A DNA stretch of 64,000 nt from JAKZVK01 sp965261065 (GCA_965261065.1 OZ253444.1:6510001-6574000); one strand, 5' to 3'. Positions 45,719-55,216 are shown, counted from the first letter of the stretch. Translations and numbers: made by a program. Notes: generated by a model from the letters alone, not told the origin.

Positions 45719-45880
45719 TTCATATCGGCTGCTTGTACAGCGCCATCGATAGATTAGTACCATAACTATCAGTACTGTTGTATCCCGGTCAATCCTCCTT
45801 TTCTCTACTGCCAGCTAGTGCTTTCGGGGTATGACGTAAGGGTTGTGACTTAAGACGTAGAGCAACTGCAGGCTGACCTA

Positions 45881-46974
45881 TTGAGTCCCGCATAATATCA
45901 CGTCACTCGAAGCAAAGAGAAGACTGTTTCCAGAAGGCCGTGATCAAACGCGGTTTGCGGTGCATGCGGCGGAGTGCCTTGCGGGCCCGCTCGTTCAGCT
46001 CGCCGTAGTCCTTCGGACAGACGTTCGGCAACTCGTGCTGCTTCCAGTAAGCCCAGATGTATTCCACCGGATTCAACTCCGGCGCATAGGGTGGCAAGTA
46101 CTCGGTTGCGATGTGGCCTTCGGAGAGTTGGATGAACTCTTGCACCAGGCGGCTACGGTGCGCCGGCAGCCGGTCCCAGACGATCAGCAGCGGCCGATCG
46201 ATATGACGTACCAACGCCTTGAGAAAGTCGATCACTTGCTCTTTGCCGATCGCACCGGGATAGAGCCGAAAGTAGAAGTTACGCAGCGTCAGCCCCGCCG
46301 AGACGGAAAGCTTCTCCCAATTGAAGTTAAACTGCAGCACCGGTGTTTGGCCGCGTGGCGCCCAGGTGCGGCAGCGATGCGGCTTCTGACTCAATCCGCT
46401 TTCGTCGATGAAGACGAGCGTACGGCCTTCGTTTTGGGCTTTTTTTTAATGCGCGTCCAGGTCTTGCGCTTCCAGGTGCGGATCTGCTCTTCGTTGCGCT
46501 CGCGCGCCTTTCCGACCGGGCGTTGCGGGCTCCAGTCGAGCGCTCGCAGGATCTTCCAGACGTGGCCTTCGTGGTAGTCGACCCCGAACTCGTCTCCGAT
46601 CAGCCGAGCCACCCGCGGACAGCTCCACAGGGGCGTGGGGAAGCCGTGGGCTTGCGGGCCTTCCAGCAACAGCGACGTCAGGCGTTCGCGTTGTGCGGCA
46701 TCGAGGAGCGGCTTGCGTCCGGCGCGCCCGGCCTGGCGGAGTCCGGCCGCACCCTGCTCGCGGTATTGCCGCCGCCACGCACTGACGGTTTGGCGAGCGA
46801 CTTTCAGCCGTCTTGCCGTCTCGGACTGATTGTGGCCTTGGTCGAGCAGCCGCATCGCTTCGAAACGGCGCTTCTCCAGGGCCTTGAAATCCCGCTTCAC
46901 ACCTTTGAGGTTGCCCATACATATATAGATGCTCCAAACTATCAAAAAGTGTCATAATAATTTGCGGGATTCAA
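45881..46974 (-). mobile_element. IS630-family insertion sequence, copy 2
   Basis: 1094 bp. Ends TTGAGTCCCGCA at 45881 and, inverted, TTGAATCCCGCA at 46974. TA duplications at 45879-45880 and 46975-46976; the rejoined target reads CCTAGG, again a CTAG site. Different from copy 1 in ends and transposase, so an independent element of the same family. It sits in a degraded VCBS-like gene. Confidence 0.9.
45903..46918 (-). CDS. IS630-family transposase made by -1 frameshifting
   Basis: Two overlapping frames (46391-46918 and 45903-46394). The first begins MGNLKGVKRDFKALEKRRFE and holds the helix-turn-helix (NQSETARRLKVARQTVSAWR). The second carries the DDE core (VFIDESGLSQKPH, LLIVWDRLPAH, YAPELNPVEYIWAYWK). 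They meet at eight A's on the coding strand (46440-46447) reading A-AAA-AAG, a classic -1 slippery heptamer. Slipping there fuses the two frames into about 338 residues. Confidence 0.85.
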
Positions 46975-46976
46975 TA

Positions 46977-47140
46977 GGCTCGAACGCAGCCCTGGACAAT
47001 CGCTGCAGAACCAGTTTGGGCTGGGGGGGGGGGCGGGTTTGGTGCTCCACATGCCGTCAGGGAAGAAGCCTACTTCGTCGAATCCGTCGTTCCAGTCGCC
47101 GATGAGCATGTCGTCGCCGCCCCGCCGACGCTTCCACCCA
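46977..47140 (-). pseudogene. VCBS/FG-GAP-like gene relic 1
   Basis: Coding-strand reading gives GDDMLIGDWNDGFDEVGFFP and then DGMWSTKPAPPPSPNWFC across 11 C's (47023-47033). It is one calcium-binding-type VCBS/FG-GAP repeat with a proline linker. A second diverged copy is at 51865-51955. IS630 copy 2 cuts the same frame a few codons later; after joining it continues about 30 codons to a TGA. No start found. Confidence 0.5.
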
Positions 47141-47315
47141 CCGGTGCTGTCGCAAACTCGCCGAAGTGCTCGGCACAGGAAAGCCCTGGTTATCGTGTTT
47201 GGCGGCGAGCCGAACTAAAACCGCATCGGCTGGAGCGCTATTGGCTTCGGAACAAGGTCTGTTGCGCGGCAGGACGAAGGGTGACGCTGAGCCTCTGAGG
47301 GCGAGTATTGTCGGA

Positions 47316-48350
47316 CTATGGCCCGACCGTCCAGGTGCCCAGCAATACCCAACCGCTGTTCTGGCCGGCCAGATCCGTTGCCCACAGCCAGTTGTTCTTC
47401 ACCCCATTGAGAGTCAATTGCACGGCCAGGTGCACGGTCAGAGTGGTTCCGCCGCTTGCCACCGAGGAGTTGCCGACGTCCACTTCGCATTGCGAGTTCT
47501 GTAGCGTCCCCGGCGAGCCCACCAGCAGCGGTCCCAGCCAAGACGCACCATCATCGCTTCTCAAATACATTCGATTGTTGCCCGGCGCGTACCACACCAG
47601 GCAGGAGTTCGCCGATGTCAACGTGTCGTTGATCATCATCTGGACAAAACTCAGATCCTGGTACCCGTTGGGGTCGGACACCGTGTAACTGAAGGTCGTC
47701 CCCGGCCCGCTCCCGCTAGCTCTACGCTAGCCGGCGTCACCGCGTCCGCTGTTGGGGCGAAATTGAGACCGCCGGTCACGGTCCAGGTGCCGACTTGCAC
47801 CCAGCCGCTGTGCTGGCCGCCCAGATCCGTTGCCCACAGCCAGTTGTTCTTCACCCCGTTGAGAGCCAATTGCACGGCCAGGTACACGGTCAGAGTGGTC
47901 CCGCCGCTTACCACCGAGGAGTTGCCCGCGTCCACTTCGCATCGCGAGTTCTGTAGCGTCCCCGGCGAGCCCACCAGCAGCGGTCCCAGCCAGGATGCAC
48001 CATCATCGCTTCTCAAATACATTCGATTGTTACCCGGCGCGTACCACACCAGGCAGGAGTTCGCCGACGTCAACGTGTCGTTGATCATCATCTGGACAAA
48101 ACTCAGTTCCTGGTACCCGTTGGGGTCGGACGCCGTGTAGCTGAAGGTCGTCCCCGGGCCGCTGCCGCTCGACGACGTCACCGAGTCCGCCGTCGGCGGG
48201 GCAGGCGGGAGAGCCACGGAATTGACCGCTGCCAGCGCATCGGCCAGCCCGGCGCTGTACGAATCCTTGAGCAGCGGGTATTCCAGCCGGCCATAGACAA
48301 GGAGCCACGCTCTGTAGTTCACCCGATCCTCGCCCCAAGGAGAAGGAAAG
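47316..48350 (-). pseudogene. Ig-like repeat array fragments
   Basis: Two further copies of the Ig-like module of the metalloprotease at 43292-45718. One covers about 47760-48190 (GLNFAPTADAVTPA at its end), the other 47316-47690, separated by an 11-bp insertion (GCTAGCTCTACGCTAGC at 47715-47731) that shifts the frame. Upstream the module is joined, out of frame near 48346, to a helical segment (FPSPWGEDRVNYRAWLLVYG). Each module has FVQMMINDTLTSANSCLVWY and WLGPLLVGSPGTLQNSRCEV. Debris of one or more secreted repeat proteins. Confidence 0.65.
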
Positions 48351-49102
48351 TCCGCTGAAGATCGGGGCGTGAATGGTAGATCTGATGCATCAGCCGGTCG
48401 AGCTCCGAAGCGACGGTCGCCCGGGCCGGCCCATCCTGATTCAGTAACGCGCGCACTGGAGCGACGAGTGCTTCGGGAAGATCGTATTCCTGCTTCCCCC
48501 GACCGACCAACCACTCCAAATAGCGTGGCCGGTCCGAGCCTAAGACATCCGGCATAGCCGCACGAAGGTCGGGGCGGACGGAGTAAATCCTATGCGCTAA
48601 CTTTGTCAACTCGCCCGACCCACTCGGGCTCTCTAGCCGGCAGTTCCACGTTCTTACAAAAGCTTTGAACCCCACTGCGGAAAAGGGGTCGGCCATCGTC
48701 TAGCATGGGTTCCGTCAGATGCGGTGTCAGTACGATGTCTGACTGCTTCAAAGCGTCGAAACTCGGGGTGAGACGCCGACAGACTCTGATGTCTGAATCG
48801 AAGTAAAGGATCCCATCCAATTGATAGTCTTCGAACAGCATATCGAGCACGTAAGGTTTGAGCGCATTGCTTAGTTCGAAAACATTGTATTTGAAGTGAA
48901 ACCACTGACTTTGCCGTACGGGAACGTGGCTGGACAAAATGATTGTAAAATCCTCCTGCTCAGGATTGATATAGCCATCTACGACGTCGGCGACAATGAC
49001 GAACCTTTGCAACTCGGGGTTCGATTTCTGGACGGCAGACATCAGCACGCGGGCGTGCGCCAAGTGGTTCTTTGAAATGATCGTGCAGACACCGACTTTC
49101 AT
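48319..49102 (-). pseudogene. glycosyltransferase fragments
   Basis: The 5' frame (ATG at 49102, MKVGVCTIISKNHLAHARVL) is the start of a GT8-like or related nucleotide-sugar transferase with the metal motif YFDSDIRVC and VLTPHLTEPML. After DDGR it shifts to a second frame (48319-48696) with two tandem RPDLRAAMPDVLGSDRPRYL / RPDLQRTF motifs seen at the C-terminus of some glycosyltransferases. The expected middle (acceptor region) is missing, so an internal deletion plus shift is likely. A missing C near 48346 breaks the link to the next frame. Confidence 0.55.
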
Positions 49103-49245
49103 GGCTTGGGGCGGCTCCATCCGCCCCGCGAGTACCGTACACCCCCCATCGTGTCTGTCTGTCGTCAAAAAGTGATCGCCATAGCTCCTCGCTCGGGTTG
49201 TTGATCACAAGGTCGACTCTGATGACAGCGCGAGTTCCTGTAATC

Positions 49246-50250
49246 CTATAAGGAGGCAGCTTGTCCAAGGTGCTTCGTAACACCGGCCGCGGCACAGTCA
49301 CTAGCAACCATCTCAGTCACGAGCTGATTGAAGGCAAGCCGGGGCTTCCATCCAAGGACTCTCCTCGCTTTGGATGCATCACCAAGGAGTATATTCACTT
49401 CTGCCGACCTGTACAGCGCTTTGTCCACGACGACGTATTTACGGTAATCAAGCCCGGCGGTTGAGAAGGCGAGTTCGACGAATTCCTCCACTATGTGGGT
49501 TTCACCCGTCGCCACGACGTAATCGTCGGCCTCCGGTTGTTGGAGCATAAGCCACATGGCTTCTACGTATTCTTTCGCGTATCCCCAGTCCCGCTTCGCA
49601 CTCAGGTTCCCCAGATGAAGGCGATCGGTCTTGCCAGAAAGGATCCGTGCCACGCCCTGCGTGATCTTCCGGGTTACAAACTCGGAGCCCCGCCTTGGAG
49701 ATTCATGGTTGAACAGAATGCCGGAGCTCGCGTACAGCCCATCGGACTCTCGACAGTTTCTGGTCAGCTCGAACCCAGCAACTTTGCTGATGCCGTAGGC
49801 CGAACGTGGGTGGAAGCGAGTGTTCTCCGACTGTGGGACGTCTTCGGCGTGGCCGAATTGCTCACTGGAGCCGGCAAAGTAAAAGCGGCACCTCGGCGCC
49901 AGGCTTCGAACGGCATCTAGCATGTAGTGGGTACCGTTGATATTGCTGTTGAAGGTGGAAAACTCGTCGTCGAACGAGTAAGTCACAAAGCTTTGAGCGG
50001 CCAGGTGGTAGCACTCATCCGGCAACACGCGGCCGACCACGCGGTAGATGCTGGCGTAACTCTCCAGTGATGCCGGGTGCAGTTCGATTTTATCACGAAT
50101 TCCTCGTATCCTTGAGAGGCGATGTTCCATATCCTCTAACGCCACTCTTCGAACGAGCCCGTGAACCTCGTACCCCTTCTCTAATAGCAACTCCGCCAGG
50201 TACGATCCGTCCTGGCCGGTGATTCCGGTAATGAGAGCCCTCTTTGCCAA
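49246..50250 (-). CDS. gmd: GDP-mannose 4,6-dehydratase
   Basis: A 334-residue extended SDR that converts GDP-mannose to GDP-4-keto-6-deoxymannose, the first step to fucose, rhamnose or perosamine surface sugars. Key motifs: ALITGITGQDGSYLAELLLE for NAD(P), AGSSEQFG, SAYGISKVAGFELT (YxxxK) and LGNLSAKRDWGYAKEYVEAM. Start is TTG at 50250 with GGAGG upstream. The nearby broken glycosyltransferases suggest a former cell-surface sugar cluster. Confidence 0.92.
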   Translation of the reverse strand: MAKRALITGITGQDGSYLAELLLEKGYEVHGLVRRVALEDMEHRLSRIRGIRDKIELHPASLESYASIYRVVGRVLPDECYHLAAQSFVTYSFDDEFSTFNSNINGTHYMLDAVRSLAPRCRFYFAGSSEQFGHAEDVPQSENTRFHPRSAYGISKVAGFELTRNCRESDGLYASSGILFNHESPRRGSEFVTRKITQGVARILSGKTDRLHLGNLSAKRDWGYAKEYVEAMWLMLQQPEADDYVVATGETHIVEEFVELAFSTAGLDYRKYVVVDKALYRSAEVNILLGDASKARRVLGWKPRLAFNQLVTEMVASDCAAAGVTKHLGQAASL

Positions 50251-50288
50251 TGGATACCTCCGACGTGATTCCGCCCGGCCCGCAACTC

Positions 50289-50317
50289 CTTCTAGTCCGC
50301 CAAAACCGCCCTGTCAA
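50289..50317 (-). promoter_or_regulatory. gmd: gmd promoter
   Basis: TTGACA at 50312-50317 and TAGAAG at 50289-50294, exactly 17 bases apart on the minus strand and about 40 bases upstream of the TTG start. Good -35 box, weak -10 box. Confidence 0.6.
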
Positions 50318-50441
50318 CCCTGTGCGCCTCAGCGATGTGCGGCTCAGGCAAGCCTGGCTTTTACCTCGACTTCGGTATCACGGAGCGATCGACTCAAGAG
50401 TCGGACTCATCACCCCGGCCACCATTACAAGAACTGGGTAT

Positions 50442-51472
50442 GCCGGGTATCCACTTGACTCAGGTGACCCCAACATCTTGTAGTTGGGCTCACAGCGTCT
50501 TAGCGTCCCAATCGGCGACGATCGAGCGGTACGGCGTCGGCTCCACCGCCATGGCCTGCTGCACAAGGCGGTAGAAGAGCTTGCCCCGACTGCGTGATCT
50601 GCGCCGATTGAAGCGGAACACGAACTCGTCGAGATAGTAGTCCAGATGCTCGTGGCTGACCGCCCCCTGATGCGTGCCCAGCATCCAGCGCTTGAGTAGC
50701 GAGATCGCCAAGTGCACCCTCGGCAGTAGCTGCGAGGCCTGCTCGCGGCGGTTGTTAATCGAGATGATACGACGCTGGTAGTCCTTCTTCTTGAGCGGAT
50801 CGTAGCCCGACCAGTTGTCGGTAACAACCACGCTGCCCGGCTCGACCGACTCCTCGACGAAGGGCATCAAACTGGCCGCCGAGGCGTTCTGAACGCGCTG
50901 CATGCGGATGCGCCCCAGCCCGGTGCCTCTCTCTTCCGCGGCGACTGCAATCAACGCTTTACGCTCGGCCTGCCGGCCGATTACCACTTCTTCTTCAGCG
51001 CCCCAGTAGGTCTCATCGACCTCGACGAGGCCCGTCAATCGCTCCCGCCCCGGGCGCACCATCGCTCGCCTCAGCTTGTGCATCCAAGACCAGGCGGTTT
51101 GGTAACTGCCCAGTCCCAGAACGCGCTGTAGACCCAGGGCGCTGGCCCCATTCTTCTGCGTGGTGATGGTCCACATCGCCCGGAACCACAGCCGCAGCGG
51201 CTTGCGTGTGTCTTGAAAGATCGTGCCGGCGGTGACGGAGGTTTGCCGCCCGCAGCGAGCGCATTCGAACCACACTTTGCGCACCGGCCAAGCGCGCTCA
51301 TGCCCACACCTTGGACAGCGGAAACCCTCTGGCCAGCGCAAGGCGAACAGATAGTCGCGGCAAGCCTCCTCGCTCGCAAAGCGAGACTCGAATTCGAGTT
51401 GGTCGCGCGGGTAATCCTCCACCAGGCCCTACACTACATCTTGGGGTCACCTGAGTCAAGTGGATACACAGC
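50442..51472 (-). mobile_element. IS1595-family insertion sequence, copy 1
   Basis: 1031 bp with long near-perfect inverted ends (about 35 bp; core GTATCCACTTGACTCAGG) and an 8-bp duplication CTGGGTAT at 50434-50441 and 51473-51480. Nearly identical to copies 2 and 3, so recently active. Inserted at the edge of an older IS1595 relic. Confidence 0.95.
50490..51422 (-). CDS. IS1595-family transposase, copy 1
   Basis: A 310-residue transposase with an N-terminal zinc-ribbon (CPRCGHERAWPVRKVWFECA with the next CGR) and an ISXO2-like DDE core (LVEVDETYWGAEEE, SVVVTDNWSGYDPLK, SHEHLDYYLDEFVFRF). Start is GTG at 51422. Ends DWDAKTL, the intact C-terminus shared with copy 3. Confidence 0.94.
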   Translation of the reverse strand: MEDYPRDQLEFESRFASEEACRDYLFALRWPEGFRCPRCGHERAWPVRKVWFECARCGRQTSVTAGTIFQDTRKPLRLWFRAMWTITTQKNGASALGLQRVLGLGSYQTAWSWMHKLRRAMVRPGRERLTGLVEVDETYWGAEEEVVIGRQAERKALIAVAAEERGTGLGRIRMQRVQNASAASLMPFVEESVEPGSVVVTDNWSGYDPLKKKDYQRRIISINNRREQASQLLPRVHLAISLLKRWMLGTHQGAVSHEHLDYYLDEFVFRFNRRRSRSRGKLFYRLVQQAMAVEPTPYRSIVADWDAKTL

Positions 51473-51480
51473 CTGGGTAT

Positions 51481-51727
51481 TTCGTTGACTCAGGTAGCCA
51501 CTATACCTTGTGGTCGGCGACATCCTTAGTTTCCACACCTCCGACCATGCATTTGTGACCGCACCGTGGGCAGCGGCACCACTCTGGCCAGGGCAACTGA
51601 AACAGATAGTCTCGAGAGGCCTCCTCGCCGGCGAATCGCGTCTCGAACTTGGTCAAATTGCGCGAATAATCCTCCACAGCCATACATACTATATCTTGGG
51701 GGCACCTCAGTCAAGTAAATATCACTT
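51481..51727 (-). mobile_element. internally deleted, diverged IS1595 relic
   Basis: About 250 bp with IS1595-like ends (GACTCAGGTAGCC near 51487; GGGGGCACCTCAGTCAAGTA near 51698-51717). It keeps only the first 60 codons of a transposase (51501-51683: DYSRNLTKFETRFAGEEASR, RCPRCGHKCMVGG). A non-autonomous, MITE-like derivative of a different IS1595 subfamily. Confidence 0.75.
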
Positions 51728-51864
51728 TACAAGATTATAGCAAAGCGCAGGCTGACTGATGGCCAGCCGGTTTCCAGAGCGTCGAGGACCGCTTGCTGTG
51801 GACCCGTGGCAGCTCCGCTGAACCGCTTTGCCGATGCGGTCCATATCAAGCGGCCACATACCGT

Positions 51865-51955
51865 CGGGGGAAGAAACCTAGTTCGTCGAATCCGTCGTCG
51901 TTGCAGTAACCGATGAGCACATCGTCGCCGGCCGGCCGACGGTTCCACCCACCAT
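51865..51955 (-). pseudogene. VCBS/FG-GAP-like gene relic 2
   Basis: Coding-strand reading GGWNRRPAGDDVLIGYCNDD, GFDELGFFP, homologous to 47045-47140. Flanking DNA (GTCAGCCTGC) also matches the flank of relic 1, so the two are duplicated remnants. The rest of 51728-52007 shows no gene; nine C's at 51983-51991 precede valS. Confidence 0.45.
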
Positions 51956-52007
51956 GCTATATTGAACTTTTCACAGGGTTTACCCCCCCCCACAAAACAC
52001 CCCCAAC

Positions 52008-54677
52008 ATGCAGCTTGAAAAAGTCTACGAACCCAACCGGTTCGAGCCCCATTGGGCCGAATGGTGGGTCGAGGAAGGCCTGTTTGTCGCCTCGAACGAG
52101 ACGACGAAACCCGCCTACTGTCTCGTGGTCCCGCCGCCGAACGTCACCGGTGCGCTCCACATCGGGCACATGTACGAGATCGCCCAGACCGACATCACCA
52201 TGCGCTGGCGGCGCATGAAGGGTGACAACGTCCTCTGGCTGCCCGGCACCGACCACGCCAGTATCGCCACCCAGATGTTGGTAACCCGCTACCTGGCCGA
52301 CCAGGGCATCGACGCGAAGGAGATCGGACGCGAAAAATTCCTCGGGCACGCCTGGGCGTGGAAGGAGAAGTACAGCGGCACGATCATCCGCCAGTTCAAG
52401 CGCATCGGAGCAAGCTGCGACTGGACGCGCGAGCGCTTCACGCTGGACCCCGGTCTGACTCGGGGCGTAGTCGAAGCCTTTGTCCGGCTGCACGAAAAGG
52501 GCCTCATTTATCGCAGCGAATACCTCATCAATTGGTGTCCGGGTTGCGGAACCGCTGTCTCCGATCTGGAAGTCGTCTACGAACAGCAGCAGGGCCACTT
52601 GTGGCACATCGCCTACTCGGTCACGGACTCCGATGACCAAGTGGTGGTAGCGACCACGCGTCCCGAGACGATGCTCGGCGACACCGCGATCGCCGTCAAT
52701 CCGAACGACGAACGCTACCGCCACATTTGGGACAAGACCGTCACGCTGCCTATCGTCGGCCGGCAGCTCACCGTCATCCGCGACGACCTCGCCGACCCCG
52801 AGTTCGGCACGGGCGTCGTCAAGGTAACCCCCGCCCACGACCCCAACGACTTTGCCGCGGGCAAGCGGCACGATCTCGAGTTCATCACCGTGCTCGACAC
52901 CGACGCACGAATGAACGACAACGCCGGCGAGTACGCCGGACTCGACCGCTACGAGGCGCGCAAACGCATCGTTGAGCGCCTTGAGCAAGAAGGCCGCATC
53001 GACAAGATCGAGGACTACACCAACAACATCGGCCGCTGCCAACGCTGCAAGACCATCGTCGAGCCACGCGTATCGACGCAATGGTTCGTACGCACCAAGC
53101 CGCTCGCCGAAAAAGCAATCGAGGCGGTCGAAAGCGGCCGAATCGAGATCATTCCCAACGTGCAGCGGCGCAACTACTTCGAGTGGATGTACAACATCCG
53201 CGACTGGTGCGTCTCGCGGCAACTGTGGTGGGGACACCGCATCCCGGCCTGGCATACCGTCTCCGGTGAAGTGATCGTCGCTCGCAGCGAAGAGGAAGGG
53301 CGCGAGAAGGCCGGCGGCGCCGCCATCGAGCAGGATCCCGACGTGCTTGACACCTGGTTCAGCTCCGGCCTGTGGCCCTTCTCGACCATGGGCTGGCCCG
53401 ACGACACGCCGGACCTGAAGACCTTCTACCCAACCGCGCTGCTCAACACCGGCTCCGACATCCTGTTCTTCTGGGTGGCGCGCATGATCATGCTCGGCAT
53501 CGAGATGGCGGGCGACGTGCCGTTCCGCAAGGTCTTCATCCACGGCCTGGTGCGCGACGCCGATAAGCAGAAGATGTCGAAGACCAAGGGCAACGTCATC
53601 GACCCGATCGAGATGACCGAGAAGTACGGCACCGACGCCGTTCGTTTCGCCCTCGTGTCGGCCGCCGGCCAGGGATCCGACGTCGTCATGTCGGAGGAGC
53701 GCATCGCCGGCGCGCAGACCTACGCCAACAAGATCTGGAACGCGGCGCGCTTCGTCTTCATGAGCCTCGAGCGCTCGGGCGCCGAGCCCTGGGTGCCGGA
53801 AGATCCCGACGCCTATGTGCCCGAGGCGTCTGAGTCGACCGGCGAAGTCCCGCTCGAAGACCGCTGGATCTTTTCGCGGCTCGATGAAGTGGCCCGGCAG
53901 GCGAACGTAGATACCGACAAGTTCCGCTACCACGAAGTGGCCAACTCGCTGTATCACTTTTTCTGGGGCGACTTTTGTGATTGGTACATCGAGCTGAAGA
54001 AGCTCACTTTCGAGGACGAGTCCGGGCTGACGCCGGAGTGGCGCAACATGCTCGCCGCCATGGAGCGCGCCCTGCGGCTGTTGCATCCGGTGATGCCGTT
54101 CATCACCGAAGAGCTATGGCAGCGGCTGACGGCGAACGCCGCGTCCCGCCCCAAGTCGATTGCCCTCGCGCCCTACCCCGAGGCGCGGGAGGGTCTCCGC
54201 GATGAGGAAGCCGAGCGCAAGATCGCGGCGCTGCGGAACCTTGCCACCGGCGTCCGCAACCTGCGGGCCGAGCTGGGCGTCGCGCCCAAAACGCAGCTCG
54301 AAGGCGTCGTCTACGCCCACGCCGGCCCTGTGGCCGAGGTGGTCGCCGAGAAAACCGACGCGCTACTGCGCCTAGTCAATGTAAAGCTGGAAGTCGAGCG
54401 AGGACACGCGCCTAAGGGCAGGGCGATGCATCATAGCGCTGACCTCGACTTGGTCCTGCACCTGCCCGAAGCGGAACTAAAGGTGCTCGAAGAGCGCCTG
54501 CTCAAGCAGCTCAAGCCGCTTGAGAAAGCGCGCGACTCGTCGACGCGGCAGCTCGGCAACGAGCAGTTCATGGCGAAGGCGCCGGCACACGTCGTGGATG
54601 GGATTCGCGGCAAGCTCGCCGACTACGAGTCTCAGATCGAACGCATTCGCGGCACCTTGGACAGCTTGTCGTCTTGA
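52008..54677 (+). CDS. valS: valyl-tRNA synthetase
   Basis: An 889-residue class I aminoacyl-tRNA synthetase charging tRNA(Val). HIGH is at residues 51-54 (GALHIGHMYEIAQT) and KMSKT, the KMSKS equivalent, at about 522-526. The editing domain lies between, and the anticodon-binding region and a C-terminal coiled-coil arm (LKQLKPLEKARDSSTRQLGN) follow. No clear ribosome binding site precedes the ATG. Full length and intact, first of a co-directional housekeeping run. Confidence 0.97.
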   Translation: MQLEKVYEPNRFEPHWAEWWVEEGLFVASNETTKPAYCLVVPPPNVTGALHIGHMYEIAQTDITMRWRRMKGDNVLWLPGTDHASIATQMLVTRYLADQGIDAKEIGREKFLGHAWAWKEKYSGTIIRQFKRIGASCDWTRERFTLDPGLTRGVVEAFVRLHEKGLIYRSEYLINWCPGCGTAVSDLEVVYEQQQGHLWHIAYSVTDSDDQVVVATTRPETMLGDTAIAVNPNDERYRHIWDKTVTLPIVGRQLTVIRDDLADPEFGTGVVKVTPAHDPNDFAAGKRHDLEFITVLDTDARMNDNAGEYAGLDRYEARKRIVERLEQEGRIDKIEDYTNNIGRCQRCKTIVEPRVSTQWFVRTKPLAEKAIEAVESGRIEIIPNVQRRNYFEWMYNIRDWCVSRQLWWGHRIPAWHTVSGEVIVARSEEEGREKAGGAAIEQDPDVLDTWFSSGLWPFSTMGWPDDTPDLKTFYPTALLNTGSDILFFWVARMIMLGIEMAGDVPFRKVFIHGLVRDADKQKMSKTKGNVIDPIEMTEKYGTDAVRFALVSAAGQGSDVVMSEERIAGAQTYANKIWNAARFVFMSLERSGAEPWVPEDPDAYVPEASESTGEVPLEDRWIFSRLDEVARQANVDTDKFRYHEVANSLYHFFWGDFCDWYIELKKLTFEDESGLTPEWRNMLAAMERALRLLHPVMPFITEELWQRLTANAASRPKSIALAPYPEAREGLRDEEAERKIAALRNLATGVRNLRAELGVAPKTQLEGVVYAHAGPVAEVVAEKTDALLRLVNVKLEVERGHAPKGRAMHHSADLDLVLHLPEAELKVLEERLLKQLKPLEKARDSSTRQLGNEQFMAKAPAHVVDGIRGKLADYESQIERIRGTLDSLSS

Positions 54678-54691
54678 GTTACCCTGAGTAC

Positions 54692-55216
54692 ATGCCGGCT
54701 TCAACCGTTGTCGCCGTGGAGGAGTATCTCTCCACAAGCTACGACCCGGATCGGGAGTACATCGACGGCGTGGTCGTGGAGCGAAACCTGGGAGAGAGAG
54801 ACCATAGCCGCCCCCAAGGATTGATTTGCACTTACTTGATGAGCCGTGAAAGGGCCTGGCGTGTCGTGACCCTGTTGGCGCAGCGGGTGCAGGTCAGCGA
54901 CAGTCGTTTTCGCATCCCCGATGTATGTCTACTTCGCGCAACCGATCCGGACGAGCCAATCGTGAGAACGGCACCGATCGTCTGTATTGAAATTCTCTCT
55001 CGAGACGACCGCATGCCCGCCGTCCGCGAAAAGGTCGCGAACTATGTCGCTATGGGCGTGAAGCATGTGTGGGTGATCGATCCACGCGAGCGGCGAGGCT
55101 TCAACTTCACGGCGAACGCAATGGAAGAGCCGGCGGATGGTGTGCTGCGCGTCGTGGATTCCGAGATCCAACTGCCGCTCGATGAGATCTTCCGCGACCT
55201 TGCCCTACGGCCGTGA
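54692..55216 (+). CDS. Uma2-family putative restriction endonuclease-like protein
   Basis: 174 residues. The PD-(D/E)xK-like fold of the Uma2/DUF820 family is indicated by YDPDREYIDGVVVERNLGE, RIPDVCLLRATDPDEP, CIEILSRDD and KVANYVAMGVKHVWVIDP. Members are widespread, often many per genome, with unknown targets. The ATG at 54692 (MPASTVVAVEEYL) is preferred over a TTG at 54674 that would overlap valS. Lies 36 bp ahead of nadC. Confidence 0.87.
   Translation: MPASTVVAVEEYLSTSYDPDREYIDGVVVERNLGERDHSRPQGLICTYLMSRERAWRVVTLLAQRVQVSDSRFRIPDVCLLRATDPDEPIVRTAPIVCIEILSRDDRMPAVREKVANYVAMGVKHVWVIDPRERRGFNFTANAMEEPADGVLRVVDSEIQLPLDEIFRDLALRP

Noticed and set aside
48960..49307. Small protein gene between gmd and the glycosyltransferase fragment
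   Set aside because: Its one protein-like stretch (RVDLVINNPSEELWRSLF) is short, lacks a start signal and overlaps both neighbours.
51957..54086. 709-codon open frame antisense to valS
   Set aside because: Mirror of a GC-rich coding frame; no start context, motifs or composition independent of valS. The same applies to long antisense frames at 13734-15029, 23128-24654, 35929-37287 and 39346-40617.
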